Assembly: GCF_014127105.1 (NCBI RefSeq)
Contig: NZ_CP059902.1
Span: 901,001-965,000, forward strand
Direction of reading: 5' to 3'
Length of the DNA stretch: 64,000 nt
DNA from: Devosia sp. MC521
Lineage (GTDB): Bacteria; Pseudomonadota; Alphaproteobacteria; Rhizobiales; Devosiaceae
Shown here: positions 9,817 through 17,168 of the stretch, piece after piece
Layout: the number at the start of each line of letters is the position of its first letter
Numbering within the stretch: position 1 is the first letter of the stretch
The notes under the pieces: generated by a model
The model's input: only the letters and a program-made list of their open reading frames with translations
Told to the model about the DNA's origin: nothing
Database searches by the model: none
Translations under genes and position numbers: made by a program

Positions 9817-9953
9817 ACCGAAAATCCTTGTTCCCTTTAGATACTTGTCTCGCAGACGTGGGTATCTTGGGAATAAGCCTATTTTTTCGGCTATGCCGGT
9901 GCAAGTTACATAATTAGGCGCGTGGTACGGACCTCACAAGATTTACCACTTGT

Positions 9954-11846
9954 TTACAATTTGCCGCACCACACAATCGGGTGAATCTGGCCGTTCTGCA
10001 CGTTTACAAAGCCTTCCGGTGCCAAGGGAGAGGGGGCAACGAGCACCCAGCGCCATGGCGCGCAGGTCAGAGTCGCAAAAGCCAGACGCTCTGGGAATCC
10101 GGCCCACCAGCGCGGCGAATAGGTTGGCTCATACATCCACTCGATGGTTTCGCCCTGCGCGTAGAGCTCAAGCATTTCCTTGTCGAGCTCTGGGGCAGGG
10201 CGGCAGGTCATCAGCCCGCCGATTTCATAGTTTACCCGGGCCAGCACTTTACCGTCGCGCACCAGCGCCCACCCGCCTTGCTGCTCTTGCAGCGCATTGA
10301 CCGCCAGCGCCATAGCCTCGTCCGACGAGCCGACCGCCCAGATATTGTGCTTGTCGTGGCCCATCGAACAGGCCAGCGCCGTGTTCGGCGTCTTGGGGCC
10401 TGTCCCCAGCCAGAACATTTTTGAAACGCTCGCTGTACCCGAGAACCGGTCGACAATAGCGAACTTCGTGATGTTGCGGCTGTCGTCGCGCTGCACCAAG
10501 CCGTCGACAATCGACAGATCGGTGGTGATGAACTCGTCATGCCAATGGAAGGGACGTAGCAGCGCCGCCTTGCAGCTGTCTGTCGCTCCCTCTGGCGCAG
10601 CGATGGCAAAATCGGCGGCAGTCAGGTCGCGGCCGATATTGACCGTTTGGCGCGCCCATTGCGGCCAGTCGATCGTTGGGACATCAGCGATATATTCACG
10701 GCCCTTCGAAACCTGCATCCCGTCGGCCCAAACTTCCGAAATCGACAGTGTCGCTTCGTCGTCAAGGAACACGAGATCGGCATACCGTCCCGGGGAGATC
10801 GAACCGACCCAAGGGGTGAGGCGCATATGGCGCGCTGGGTTGATCGTCACCATCTGCACGGCCACTTCCATCGGTAGCCCGGCTTGAATGGCGAGGCGCA
10901 CGTTATGATCCGTTGCCCCAAGCTTCATCGTGTCGGAGCACGAGCGGTCATCAGTGCAGAGGGCAAAATTCGACCAATCCTGCTGCCCGCGCTCGAGCAA
11001 GCCTTTGATCATGTCGGTCAGCGAATGCGGGCGCAGCTCCATAAAGAGCCCACGACGCAGCTTGTCGGCCACTTCCTCGGCGGTCCACGCTTCGTGGTCC
11101 GAAGCCATGCCCGCACCGGCAAAGGCGTTGATATCGTCAATCGCCCGCATCCCCGCTGCATGGCCTTCGACCACACCGCGCGCTTCAAACGTCGCTTCGA
11201 TCATGCCCCAAAGGCGCTCGTGCGACGGGTTGTCTGGGTTCCACACCGCTGGCCAATCCATCACCTCATCAAGACCCGAAACAGCCAGATTGGTGGTCAT
11301 GAACTTGAGCTGCTCGCCATAGCCGAAATGCCCGCCACCATGCTCATAGGCAGTCGGCGGCACAGCGGAACCGGGCAGGGGGAAGATTTTTGCTGGCGAA
11401 CCTGCGGCGCGCGCGGTCATCCAGAATTCGAGATTGTGCGGCCCATCGACATTGGAAAATTCGTGGCTGGCTTCGCAAGTCCAGGTGCAGCCAAAGGGCA
11501 AAACCAGCGCCGCTTCCCATTCCGGGGTGAGGTGGCTCGATTCAATATGCTTATGCACTTCGCCAAAGCCCGGCACGACCGAGAGGTGACTGCGGTCGAT
11601 CCGCTCGCCCACTTCGCCCGGATATGCGCCGGCTGGTCCAACCCAGGCGATGCGACGCCCCGAGATGACGATCTCTTGGTCCTCATACCAATTGCGTCCA
11701 TAGACGTCCAAAAGTCGACCGACGCGAATAGCTGTGTCGGCAGGCTTCTTGCCCAGCGCCACCAGTGCCAAATGCTTGCGGATCGCCACTTCGTCGCGCG
11801 CATTGATGAGGAGGTCATTTGGGAAATCGGTCATCGTAGAATCCAT
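9954..11846 (-). CDS. Diverged adenine deaminase-family amidohydrolase
   Basis: A 630-residue relative of adenine deaminase. It keeps the metal HxH (GFGEVHKHIESSHLTP, where the canonical paralog has [10 protein letters not shown]), the region TCEASHEF, GHAAGMRAIDD, the metal Asp in LCTDDRSCSDT and the C-terminal CSMGHDKHNIWAVG. It differs by insertions around PLPGSAVPPTAYEHGGGHFG and a C-terminal tail rich in Trp (residues about 565-600). The translation start could be the first ATG (11846) or the one four codons later. It lies upstream of the importer operon on the same strand, 137 bp away, so it may share regulation. The substitutions around the HxH suggest a different aminopurine substrate, which is inference. 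Confidence 0.82.
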   Translation of the reverse strand: MDSTMTDFPNDLLINARDEVAIRKHLALVALGKKPADTAIRVGRLLDVYGRNWYEDQEIVISGRRIAWVGPAGAYPGEVGERIDRSHLSVVPGFGEVHKHIESSHLTPEWEAALVLPFGCTWTCEASHEFSNVDGPHNLEFWMTARAAGSPAKIFPLPGSAVPPTAYEHGGGHFGYGEQLKFMTTNLAVSGLDEVMDWPAVWNPDNPSHERLWGMIEATFEARGVVEGHAAGMRAIDDINAFAGAGMASDHEAWTAEEVADKLRRGLFMELRPHSLTDMIKGLLERGQQDWSNFALCTDDRSCSDTMKLGATDHNVRLAIQAGLPMEVAVQMVTINPARHMRLTPWVGSISPGRYADLVFLDDEATLSISEVWADGMQVSKGREYIADVPTIDWPQWARQTVNIGRDLTAADFAIAAPEGATDSCKAALLRPFHWHDEFITTDLSIVDGLVQRDDSRNITKFAIVDRFSGTASVSKMFWLGTGPKTPNTALACSMGHDKHNIWAVGSSDEAMALAVNALQEQQGGWALVRDGKVLARVNYEIGGLMTCRPAPELDKEMLELYAQGETIEWMYEPTYSPRWWAGFPERLAFATLTCAPWRWVLVAPSPLAPEGFVNVQNGQIHPIVWCGKL

Positions 11847-11945
11847 CTGCCGGGCTGCCAGCGTTCAATTTTGACCTAACACGATGATCGCTCTACCGAA
11901 AGCGCGCGGCCCGAGCCTTCCCCACACCCAGCCCCAAAAACTCCC

Positions 11946-12803
11946 CTACTTCAATCCAAACCCCAAGCCCTTCAACAAACCACTCAGCGCCTCGCGCCCG
12001 CGCAAAGCCTTAACCGTGCCCACGCGCTTAGCGATCATTTTGGTCCAGTCGATCACAGTCATGCCCTGCTTCTCCTGAAAGCCGCGCATGGTTTGATCGT
12101 AACGCGCCAGCGTCTCAGCATCGGCAGCGTCGCCATAGGTCTCCTCATGCAACACGATGCTTTGTGGCAGTCGCGGCTTCACCTCCGAGGCGCGTTCCTC
12201 ATCCGGATAGCCCAGCGTCAGCCCAAAAACGGCCACGCATTCTTTTGGCAGCCCGAGTTCTGCGGCCACTTCTGCTGGCTTGTTGCGCATGCCCCCAATG
12301 TAGCAACTGCCGAGCCCCAGCGAGCTCGCCGCCACAACTGTATTCTGTGCCGCTAGAGTGGAGTCGATAACGCCAATGAGAAAGCTCTCCATATAGTCGA
12401 GACCGTCTCCGGGCAGCTCTTCGCGTTGCGCCAGTGTCCGCAACCGCGCCAAATCCGCGATCCAGACGAGAAACACGGGTGCGGCGACAATATGGGGATT
12501 GCCCCCGCTCAATTCCGCCAGCCGCGCTTTGCGCGCCGCGTCGCGCACCACCACCACGCTCCAGGCCTGTACATTGGATGACGTCGGTGCCGATTGCGCT
12601 GCCGCAACCAAAGCCTCAATGACACCATGCTCAACAGGCTTCGGCAAATAGGCGCGCGCCGATCTATGGTCGAGCATCAGACCAATGGTGTCAGACCACA
12701 CCGCTCCGGTCTGTGGGGCGTCGACGCCATAGCGCCGTGCCAGACGGGTTGCGGCGGTGGTGTTTTGCGACTTGGCGTCCGTGTTCACTTGCGCAGGTGA
12801 CAT
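11946..12803 (-). CDS. Nitroreductase-family NAD(P)H:flavin oxidoreductase
   Basis: A 285-residue protein of the nitroreductase fold, closest in style to the NfsA/Frp group of FMN enzymes. It has HRSARAYLPKPVEHG at residue about 50 (FMN phosphate-binding Arg-Ser), SAPTSSNVQAWSVVVV (flavin binding), AQNTVVAASSLGLGSCYIGGMR and GLTLGYPDE near the C-terminal half. Such enzymes reduce nitro compounds, quinones or free flavin using NAD(P)H. The first ~25 residues are polar and not a signal peptide, so the enzyme is cytoplasmic. A possible CRP/FNR-type half-conserved site lies 72 bp upstream (12875-12888). It is not tightly linked to either neighbour. Confidence 0.88.
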   Translation of the reverse strand: MSPAQVNTDAKSQNTTAATRLARRYGVDAPQTGAVWSDTIGLMLDHRSARAYLPKPVEHGVIEALVAAAQSAPTSSNVQAWSVVVVRDAARKARLAELSGGNPHIVAAPVFLVWIADLARLRTLAQREELPGDGLDYMESFLIGVIDSTLAAQNTVVAASSLGLGSCYIGGMRNKPAEVAAELGLPKECVAVFGLTLGYPDEERASEVKPRLPQSIVLHEETYGDAADAETLARYDQTMRGFQEKQGMTVIDWTKMIAKRVGTVKALRGREALSGLLKGLGFGLK

Positions 12804-13204
12804 AGGAATATCGAAACTCTCTTACGTGTCCGTACCAGGATTTGAGCGTTATCCGCTTCCTTCGGTAAGGGCGATTGGCCAGTGTCAAAACGTCCAGCAT
12901 GCGTAATCTGTTCAGCGTGCTAGCTGGCGAACCGCACACCGCGCCTTAATTACGCCAAACGGTCGATGGTATTGGCGGTGGAACGCGGGCACAATTTCCT
13001 GCGTTACCCACTGTAATCCGCTGGTGTTTGGGATTAATTTGGCTGCGGCGATTTGCCATCCCAGTCACAATGGTTTCATCCTCTGGCGGACTGGGGGCGA
13101 TGCGACTACATACACCCGCAGGGTGAAACCAGCGCGGGGAATACTCCGCGTTCAACTGCGTACTGGCGCCCCCTGCCGGATTACGCGCTTTTTTGGTGAG
13201 ACAA
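12804..13204. other. Intergenic region between nitroreductase and pseudoazurin
   Basis: About 400 bp between two divergent genes, presumably holding both promoters. The only symmetric site seen is TTGGCCAGTGTCAA at 12875-12888. Small open frames here show no coding signal: no Shine-Dalgarno and no recognisable motif. No hairpin terminator is evident. Confidence 0.5.
12875..12888. promoter_or_regulatory. Possible CRP/FNR-family site
   Basis: TTGGCCAGTGTCAA fits TTG-N8-CAA with outer half-sites TTGg and TCAA. Its centre is 79 bp upstream of the nitroreductase start, so a promoter activated from -41.5 would leave a leader of about 37 nt. It is 317 bp from pseudoazurin. A single match of this quality can occur by chance. 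Confidence 0.25.
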
Positions 13205-13648
13205 ATGAACCTTCTCCGCACGATCGCTTTCGCTGGTTTGGCAACTGCTATGACCATCGCAGCAGCTTCTGCCGCTAACTACGAAGTTAAGATGCTCAAC
13301 AAGGGCACTGACGGCACTCCAATGGTTTTCGAGCCTGCTTTCCTGCAGATCGAAGTTGGTGACTCGGTAACCTTCATCCCAACCGACAAGTCGCACAACG
13401 CTGAATCGATCAAGGATCTGATTCCTGAAGGCGCTACCCCATTCAAGGGCAAGCTGAACGAAGAAATCACCGTAACCTTCGACGTAGAAGGCGCATATGC
13501 TTACAAGTGCCTTCCGCACCTGGGCATGGGCATGGTTGGTCTGATCGTCGTTGGCGACGCACCAGCAAACCTTGCTGACATCACTGCTGCAAAGATGCCG
13601 AAGAAGTCGGCAGACGCCTTCGCAGCAATGGCAGCAATGGTTAAGTAA
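13205..13648 (+). CDS. Pseudoazurin (periplasmic type I blue copper protein)
   Basis: A 147-residue secreted cupredoxin. Residues 1-23 are a Sec signal peptide (cleavage after ASA); the mature protein begins [11 protein letters not shown]. All four type I copper ligands are visible: His64 (in DKSHNAES), Cys102 and His105 (YKCLPHLG), and Met110. Pseudoazurin carries single electrons in the periplasm, classically to copper nitrite reductase. No nitrite reductase is present here, but a PQQ dehydrogenase and its cytochrome c lie 1.7 kb away. The ATG at 13205 is preferred to the TTG four codons earlier because the signal peptide starts there. Codon use suggests high expression. A T-tailed hairpin follows. 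Confidence 0.93.
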   Translation: MNLLRTIAFAGLATAMTIAAASAANYEVKMLNKGTDGTPMVFEPAFLQIEVGDSVTFIPTDKSHNAESIKDLIPEGATPFKGKLNEEITVTFDVEGAYAYKCLPHLGMGMVGLIVVGDAPANLADITAAKMPKKSADAFAAMAAMVK

Positions 13649-13662
13649 ACTGCTGTTGGGTT

Positions 13663-13683
13663 CGGGCGGCGTTTCGTCGCCCG
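13663..13683 (+). terminator. GC-rich hairpin after pseudoazurin
   Basis: A 9-bp stem (CGGGCGGCG with CGTCGCCCG, one G-T-type mismatch) with a TTT loop starts 14 bp after the stop. It has no T run of its own and probably works together with the T-tailed hairpin just downstream. Confidence 0.5.
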
Positions 13684-13692
13684 CGCCCTCTT

Positions 13693-13712
13693 CGCTTGCT
13701 CGCAAGCGTTTT
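13693..13712 (+). terminator. Rho-independent terminator of pseudoazurin
   Basis: CGCTTGC/GCAAGCG stem around a tight loop, followed directly by TTTT. It is the second of two hairpins in tandem 3' of the gene, suggesting a strong stop as expected for a highly expressed monocistronic gene. Confidence 0.65.
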
Positions 13713-13852
13713 GATCGTTGAGCATGGCTCCGATCCTCTAACTCCCCATAAATCGGCTATTTCACGCGCGCTTCGCTTGTCGCTCGGCACTGACTTATGC
13801 GAACACCTATGGGTGGATATGGGCAGCGCTGATCTTATGGTTCGGCGGTAAC

Positions 13853-14473
13853 ATGGGAGTGCGGTCAATGGCCTTGTTACGCGAACTCAGTCTTGAAACT
13901 CTGCTCTCCCGAGTTACGGGCGTGTTGATTTTCGTCGCCCTACAAGGGTTCTTCCTCGCCCTCTTTGCGCGCCTTATGGGCGATCGCCGTCCGCAGAATG
14001 AAGGCCGTCTAACGCCCAATCCCTTTGCGCAGCTCTCTGTCTGGGGTGCCGTTATTGGCGCGCTCTTTGCGCTGACATGGCCGCGCCCTATGCGCATGCG
14101 CGCCTCCGCCAACCGCTTCGGCCTTGCTGGAGTGATCGCGGCGGTCGTGCTGAGCCTTGTGGCTGTTGCGCTCTTTATTCCGGTTGCCGATTGGCTGCGC
14201 AGCGTGGCGCTGATGCTGCCGCGCACGGGTGGCTACGCTGTAATTCTCATCCTGCAGCAATTCCAGCTGCTTGCCGCCGGTTCAATTCTCTTGAACCTGC
14301 TGCCCATCCCGGGTCTCGCGATGGGCTCTATCTGGACGGCACTCTGGCCGGAGCGCGAAAAGCGCCTCCTGCGTCATGAGCCGCTGGGCGTGGGCTTGGT
14401 GATCATCGCCTTGGTAGTTGGGATTGTGCCCAATCTTGCCAGCTACACCTTGCCCTTCCTGTCGCGGCTCTAG
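13853..14473 (+). CDS. Site-2 protease-like membrane protein lacking the catalytic motif
   Basis: A 206-residue membrane protein with about five hydrophobic segments. Its pattern follows the compact S2P/M50 family: first helix ending LMGD, then NEGRLTPNPFAQL (family GRLTLNP.), a loop with TWPRPM (family W.KPV), a hydrophobic core helix and NLLPIPGLAMGS (family NLLPIPPLDGGR). However the HExxH zinc motif expected at residues 30-34 reads LQGFF, and the late Asp ligand of NLLPIPPLDGG reads Ala. It therefore keeps the fold signature but not the metal site, and is probably a non-catalytic pseudoprotease. The gene faces the PQQ cluster convergently; its 3' end is 3 bp from the binding-protein gene. 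Function unknown. Confidence 0.7.
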   Translation: MGVRSMALLRELSLETLLSRVTGVLIFVALQGFFLALFARLMGDRRPQNEGRLTPNPFAQLSVWGAVIGALFALTWPRPMRMRASANRFGLAGVIAAVVLSLVAVALFIPVADWLRSVALMLPRTGGYAVILILQQFQLLAAGSILLNLLPIPGLAMGSIWTALWPEREKRLLRHEPLGVGLVIIALVVGIVPNLASYTLPFLSRL

Positions 14474-14476
14474 GAA

Positions 14477-15298
14477 CTATTCCCCGGCGTGGCCGGTATA
14501 TCCGAACTCGTCCATAATCGCGGCGATCGTGCCATCGGCAACTAGAGCGTCAATTGCCTGATCGACCTGATCCCGTAGGAACGTATTGCGGCTGCTGACC
14601 AGCGCGCCAATATGCACCACGCTTTCTGGCAAAGGCGTTGAGCCGATGATCCGCAGGGCCTTGGTGTCTTCGCGCTCACGCTGCATTTTGGCCAAAACGG
14701 GTTGCCACAGGATCATGCCACCAATGGTGTCATCGAGTACGCGTGTGGCCATCAAATTCGGGTCGGCATAGGGCAGGCGGCGCCAACGCTGATCTTCTGC
14801 CTGCTGCAAGTTCCAGTTGATCAGATTGAGCTCACCAAGGCTGGCCATAGCAGTGCCAAGGCGCACGTCCTTGGGAATGTCCGCAAGGCTCTGATAGTCG
14901 GTGTCTTTGACGGCGAGTACGAAGGGTACTGACGCGTAGGGACGGGTGATCGCAAAAGCTTCCGATATCGGCGAGTTCACCGAAACCGAAATGCCCATGA
15001 AGATATCGCAGTCATTGTTCATCGCCAGCGACAGCTCGTCGATGAAGCCTTCACCATTGAGTGGGAAGCCGCCAAAGCCTTCGAGAGCTTTGACCTCAAG
15101 GAACAGGGCGTCGCCAATGGCACGGGCAATGGCATCATCGAACTGACGGGCCTGGCTGGTCATGTCGAAACAAGCGGTCAGGCTATCGCCCGCAACGCGG
15201 CGGGTGTTGTCGAACAGCTCCTGCGGAATGCCTGTCTGAGCAAATGCTGTGCCTGCCAGCAAAGCGGTGGCGAGGGCTGCGGCGGTCATGCGGATCAT
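14477..15298 (-). CDS. MoxJ/XoxJ-like periplasmic binding protein of the PQQ dehydrogenase operon
   Basis: A 273-residue secreted protein with the type 2 periplasmic binding fold. Residues 1-20 are a signal peptide (cleavage after AFA). The mature part has SLTACFDMTSQARQFDDAIA, FIDELSLAMNNDCDIFMGIS and FAITRPYASVPFVLAVKDTDY, the lobe-hinge pattern of solute-binding domains. Genes of this type directly after PQQ dehydrogenase genes are called moxJ or xoxJ; the protein is thought to assist maturation or activation of the dehydrogenase rather than to feed a transporter. It is last in the operon, 63 bp after the dehydrogenase gene, with a UUCG hairpin between. The exact partner role is inferred from position. 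Confidence 0.78.
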   Translation of the reverse strand: MIRMTAAALATALLAGTAFAQTGIPQELFDNTRRVAGDSLTACFDMTSQARQFDDAIARAIGDALFLEVKALEGFGGFPLNGEGFIDELSLAMNNDCDIFMGISVSVNSPISEAFAITRPYASVPFVLAVKDTDYQSLADIPKDVRLGTAMASLGELNLINWNLQQAEDQRWRRLPYADPNLMATRVLDDTIGGMILWQPVLAKMQREREDTKALRIIGSTPLPESVVHIGALVSSRNTFLRDQVDQAIDALVADGTIAAIMDEFGYTGHAGE

Positions 15299-15317
15299 TT
15301 GGCTCTCCTATAAACGA

Positions 15318-15341
15318 GAAAAGGGGCCGAAGCCCCTTTTC
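15318..15341 (-). terminator. UUCG-capped intercistronic hairpin
   Basis: A perfect 10-bp stem (GAAAAGGGGC with GCCCCTTTTC) closed by a TTCG tetraloop when read on the minus strand. It stands between the dehydrogenase and MoxJ-like genes. The 3' arm ends TTTTC and continues TCGTTTA, so it could stop part of the transcription or block 3' exonucleases, leaving dehydrogenase mRNA in excess. Confidence 0.75.
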
Positions 15342-15361
15342 CAAATCGCACAGTCAGCAAA

Positions 15362-17119
15362 TTAGTTCTTTGCCAGCTTGTAAACGAAGATCGAGTTGCC
15401 GGTACCGGTTGGAAGCGAAACTTCCGGGTGAGCCGACGAGATCGACGAAGCCGAGTTCGAGTAACCGGTTGGGATAACCAGGTACTGTTCGCCGTCGATT
15501 TCATAGGTTGCTGGGTAGCCGCCGATCGGAGCGTTCAGACGCTGCGACCAAACTTCTTCACCGGTTTCCTGATCCCATGCCTTGAGGTAACGACCAGCGT
15601 CACCACCGAACACGAGGCCACCTGCGGTCGAGAGAACCGACGAGGTGATGGATGGACGCGAACGGACCTTCCACTTGTCTTCACCAGCAGTTGGCGAAAC
15701 GGTCAGAGCCTGAACCAGACCAGCTTCGGTGATGCCTTCTGGCAGAACGCGTGGGCCGAACTTAACTGCACCAACAGCGTTACCTGCGGTGAATTCAGTC
15801 TGGGTTGGAGCAACGGTGTTGCAAGCTTCGTTCAGCGGAATGAAGAACGATGCGTTGTCTGGGTTGTACGAAGCAGCCTGCCACAGCTTACCACCGGAAA
15901 CCGAGGTACAGATCATGTGGGTTTCGCCAACGGACGAGAACACGAGGTCTTCGTTGATGTTGACCTTGCCGTCTGCGTCGATCGAGGAAACAACGTTCTG
16001 AACAACGGTTTCCTTGGACCAGAGGTACTTACCGGTGTCGCGGTCGAGACCCCATGCGATACCGATCTTGCCTGGTACGGAGACAACCATCTTGTGCGTT
16101 ACGCCGTCGACTTCCTGGTCAACCAGGATACGTTCGAACGGAGCGTCAAGGTCCCAGTTATCGCGTGGCAGGTGCGAGTAGTACCACTTCAGTTCGCCGG
16201 TCGAAGCATCGATAGCGAGGGTCGAGTTGGTGTAGAGCACGTCGCCATCGCCCGAACCACGGATGAGTTCTGCGTATGGGCCAGGCATACCGACACCCCA
16301 GTAGGTGGTGTTGGTTTCAGCGTCGTATGCGCCAGTTGCCCAAGGCGTACCGCCCCAACGGTTTTCTGGTGGAACGTCGCCCCAAGAAGCCTGCTGCTCT
16401 GGGTTGTTTGGATCGTTGATGGTGTTGAAGCGCCACAGCTCATCACCGGTCTCAACGTCGTGAGCCATGATGTAGCAGCCGCCAGCGGTGCCGGCGATCG
16501 AGCAACCCGAGATAGCCGAGATGATCTTGCCGTCAGCGATGACTGGACCGATGGTGTAGGAATAGCCGAGGTTGTAATCGAGAACCTGCTTTTCCCATGC
16601 GACCTTACCGTCTGCTGCGTTCAGCACAACGATCTTCGCGTCTGGAGTGGTCAGGATAACCTTGTCGCCGTAGAGGGCGATCGAGTTCTTCTGACGACGT
16701 GCCTGGTTCGCCTGGTACGACCAAGTTGCTGGGATTTCCGCAGCAGCGTGGGTGTACTTCCAGATCAGTTCGCCGGTCTTCGCGTCGAGCGCTTCAACGA
16801 TAGCGTTGTTGGTCTGGAGGAACATGATGCCGTCGTGGATCAACGGTGCAGTTTCCTGGATGCCAGCAACAGCCATTGGCCATGCCCAAGCGAGTTCCAG
16901 GTCACCAACGGTGTCCTTGTTGATCTTGTCGAGCTTGGAGTGACCGTGGTTTTCGTAGTTACCGCGCCACATCAGCCATTCTTCAGCTGGTGGGTTGAGC
17001 AGCATTTCAGCAGTGACCGGCTCGTAGCCTTCGATCACGTTCTGAGCAAAGCTCGGGCTAGCAACAGCAACGAAAGCCGTCGAGGCGATCAGCATGCTCT
17101 TGAGGACGTTCGATTTCAT
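15362..17119 (-). CDS. PQQ-dependent alcohol dehydrogenase (methanol/ethanol family)
   Basis: A 585-residue periplasmic quinoprotein. The ATG at 17119 has an AAGGAGC ribosome site and starts a Sec signal peptide (cleavage after SFA, residue 25); the frame stays open 115 codons further but without one. Eight-blade propeller repeats are visible (e.g. LDAKTGELIW, LNAADGKVAW, IDASTGELKWYY, WDQETGEEVW). The catalytic stretch is PRDNWDLDAP with Asp323 and, two residues on, Asp325, the extra Asp typical of lanthanide-dependent enzymes. Against methanol dehydrogenase, the vicinal Cys-Cys region reads QARRQKNSIALY, and the usual Glu and Asn metal ligands appear to be Ser207 and Met278. It oxidises an alcohol and passes electrons to cytochrome c. 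The substrate is unknown. Confidence 0.9.
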   Translation of the reverse strand: MKSNVLKSMLIASTAFVAVASPSFAQNVIEGYEPVTAEMLLNPPAEEWLMWRGNYENHGHSKLDKINKDTVGDLELAWAWPMAVAGIQETAPLIHDGIMFLQTNNAIVEALDAKTGELIWKYTHAAAEIPATWSYQANQARRQKNSIALYGDKVILTTPDAKIVVLNAADGKVAWEKQVLDYNLGYSYTIGPVIADGKIISAISGCSIAGTAGGCYIMAHDVETGDELWRFNTINDPNNPEQQASWGDVPPENRWGGTPWATGAYDAETNTTYWGVGMPGPYAELIRGSGDGDVLYTNSTLAIDASTGELKWYYSHLPRDNWDLDAPFERILVDQEVDGVTHKMVVSVPGKIGIAWGLDRDTGKYLWSKETVVQNVVSSIDADGKVNINEDLVFSSVGETHMICTSVSGGKLWQAASYNPDNASFFIPLNEACNTVAPTQTEFTAGNAVGAVKFGPRVLPEGITEAGLVQALTVSPTAGEDKWKVRSRPSITSSVLSTAGGLVFGGDAGRYLKAWDQETGEEVWSQRLNAPIGGYPATYEIDGEQYLVIPTGYSNSASSISSAHPEVSLPTGTGNSIFVYKLAKN

Positions 17120-17168
17120 AAGATGCTCCTTCACGTGGCACATAGTCTGTGTGCCCGGAATTCTTAGA

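Noticed and set aside
10884..11879. 331-codon plus-strand open frame
   Set aside because: Antisense to the diverged adenine deaminase; no motif or ribosome site.
12946..13257. 103-codon minus-strand frame upstream of pseudoazurin
   Set aside because: It overlaps the pseudoazurin start, is Arg/Pro-rich and has no ribosome site or recognisable motif.
13205..13648. Pseudoazurin as proof of denitrification
   Set aside because: No nitrite, nitric oxide or nitrous oxide reductase gene is in the window, so the assignment to denitrification is not supported here.
15428..17167. 579-codon plus-strand open frame opposite the PQQ dehydrogenase
   Set aside because: The opposite strand has a clear quinoprotein with signal peptide and ribosome site; the antisense product has no recognisable features.
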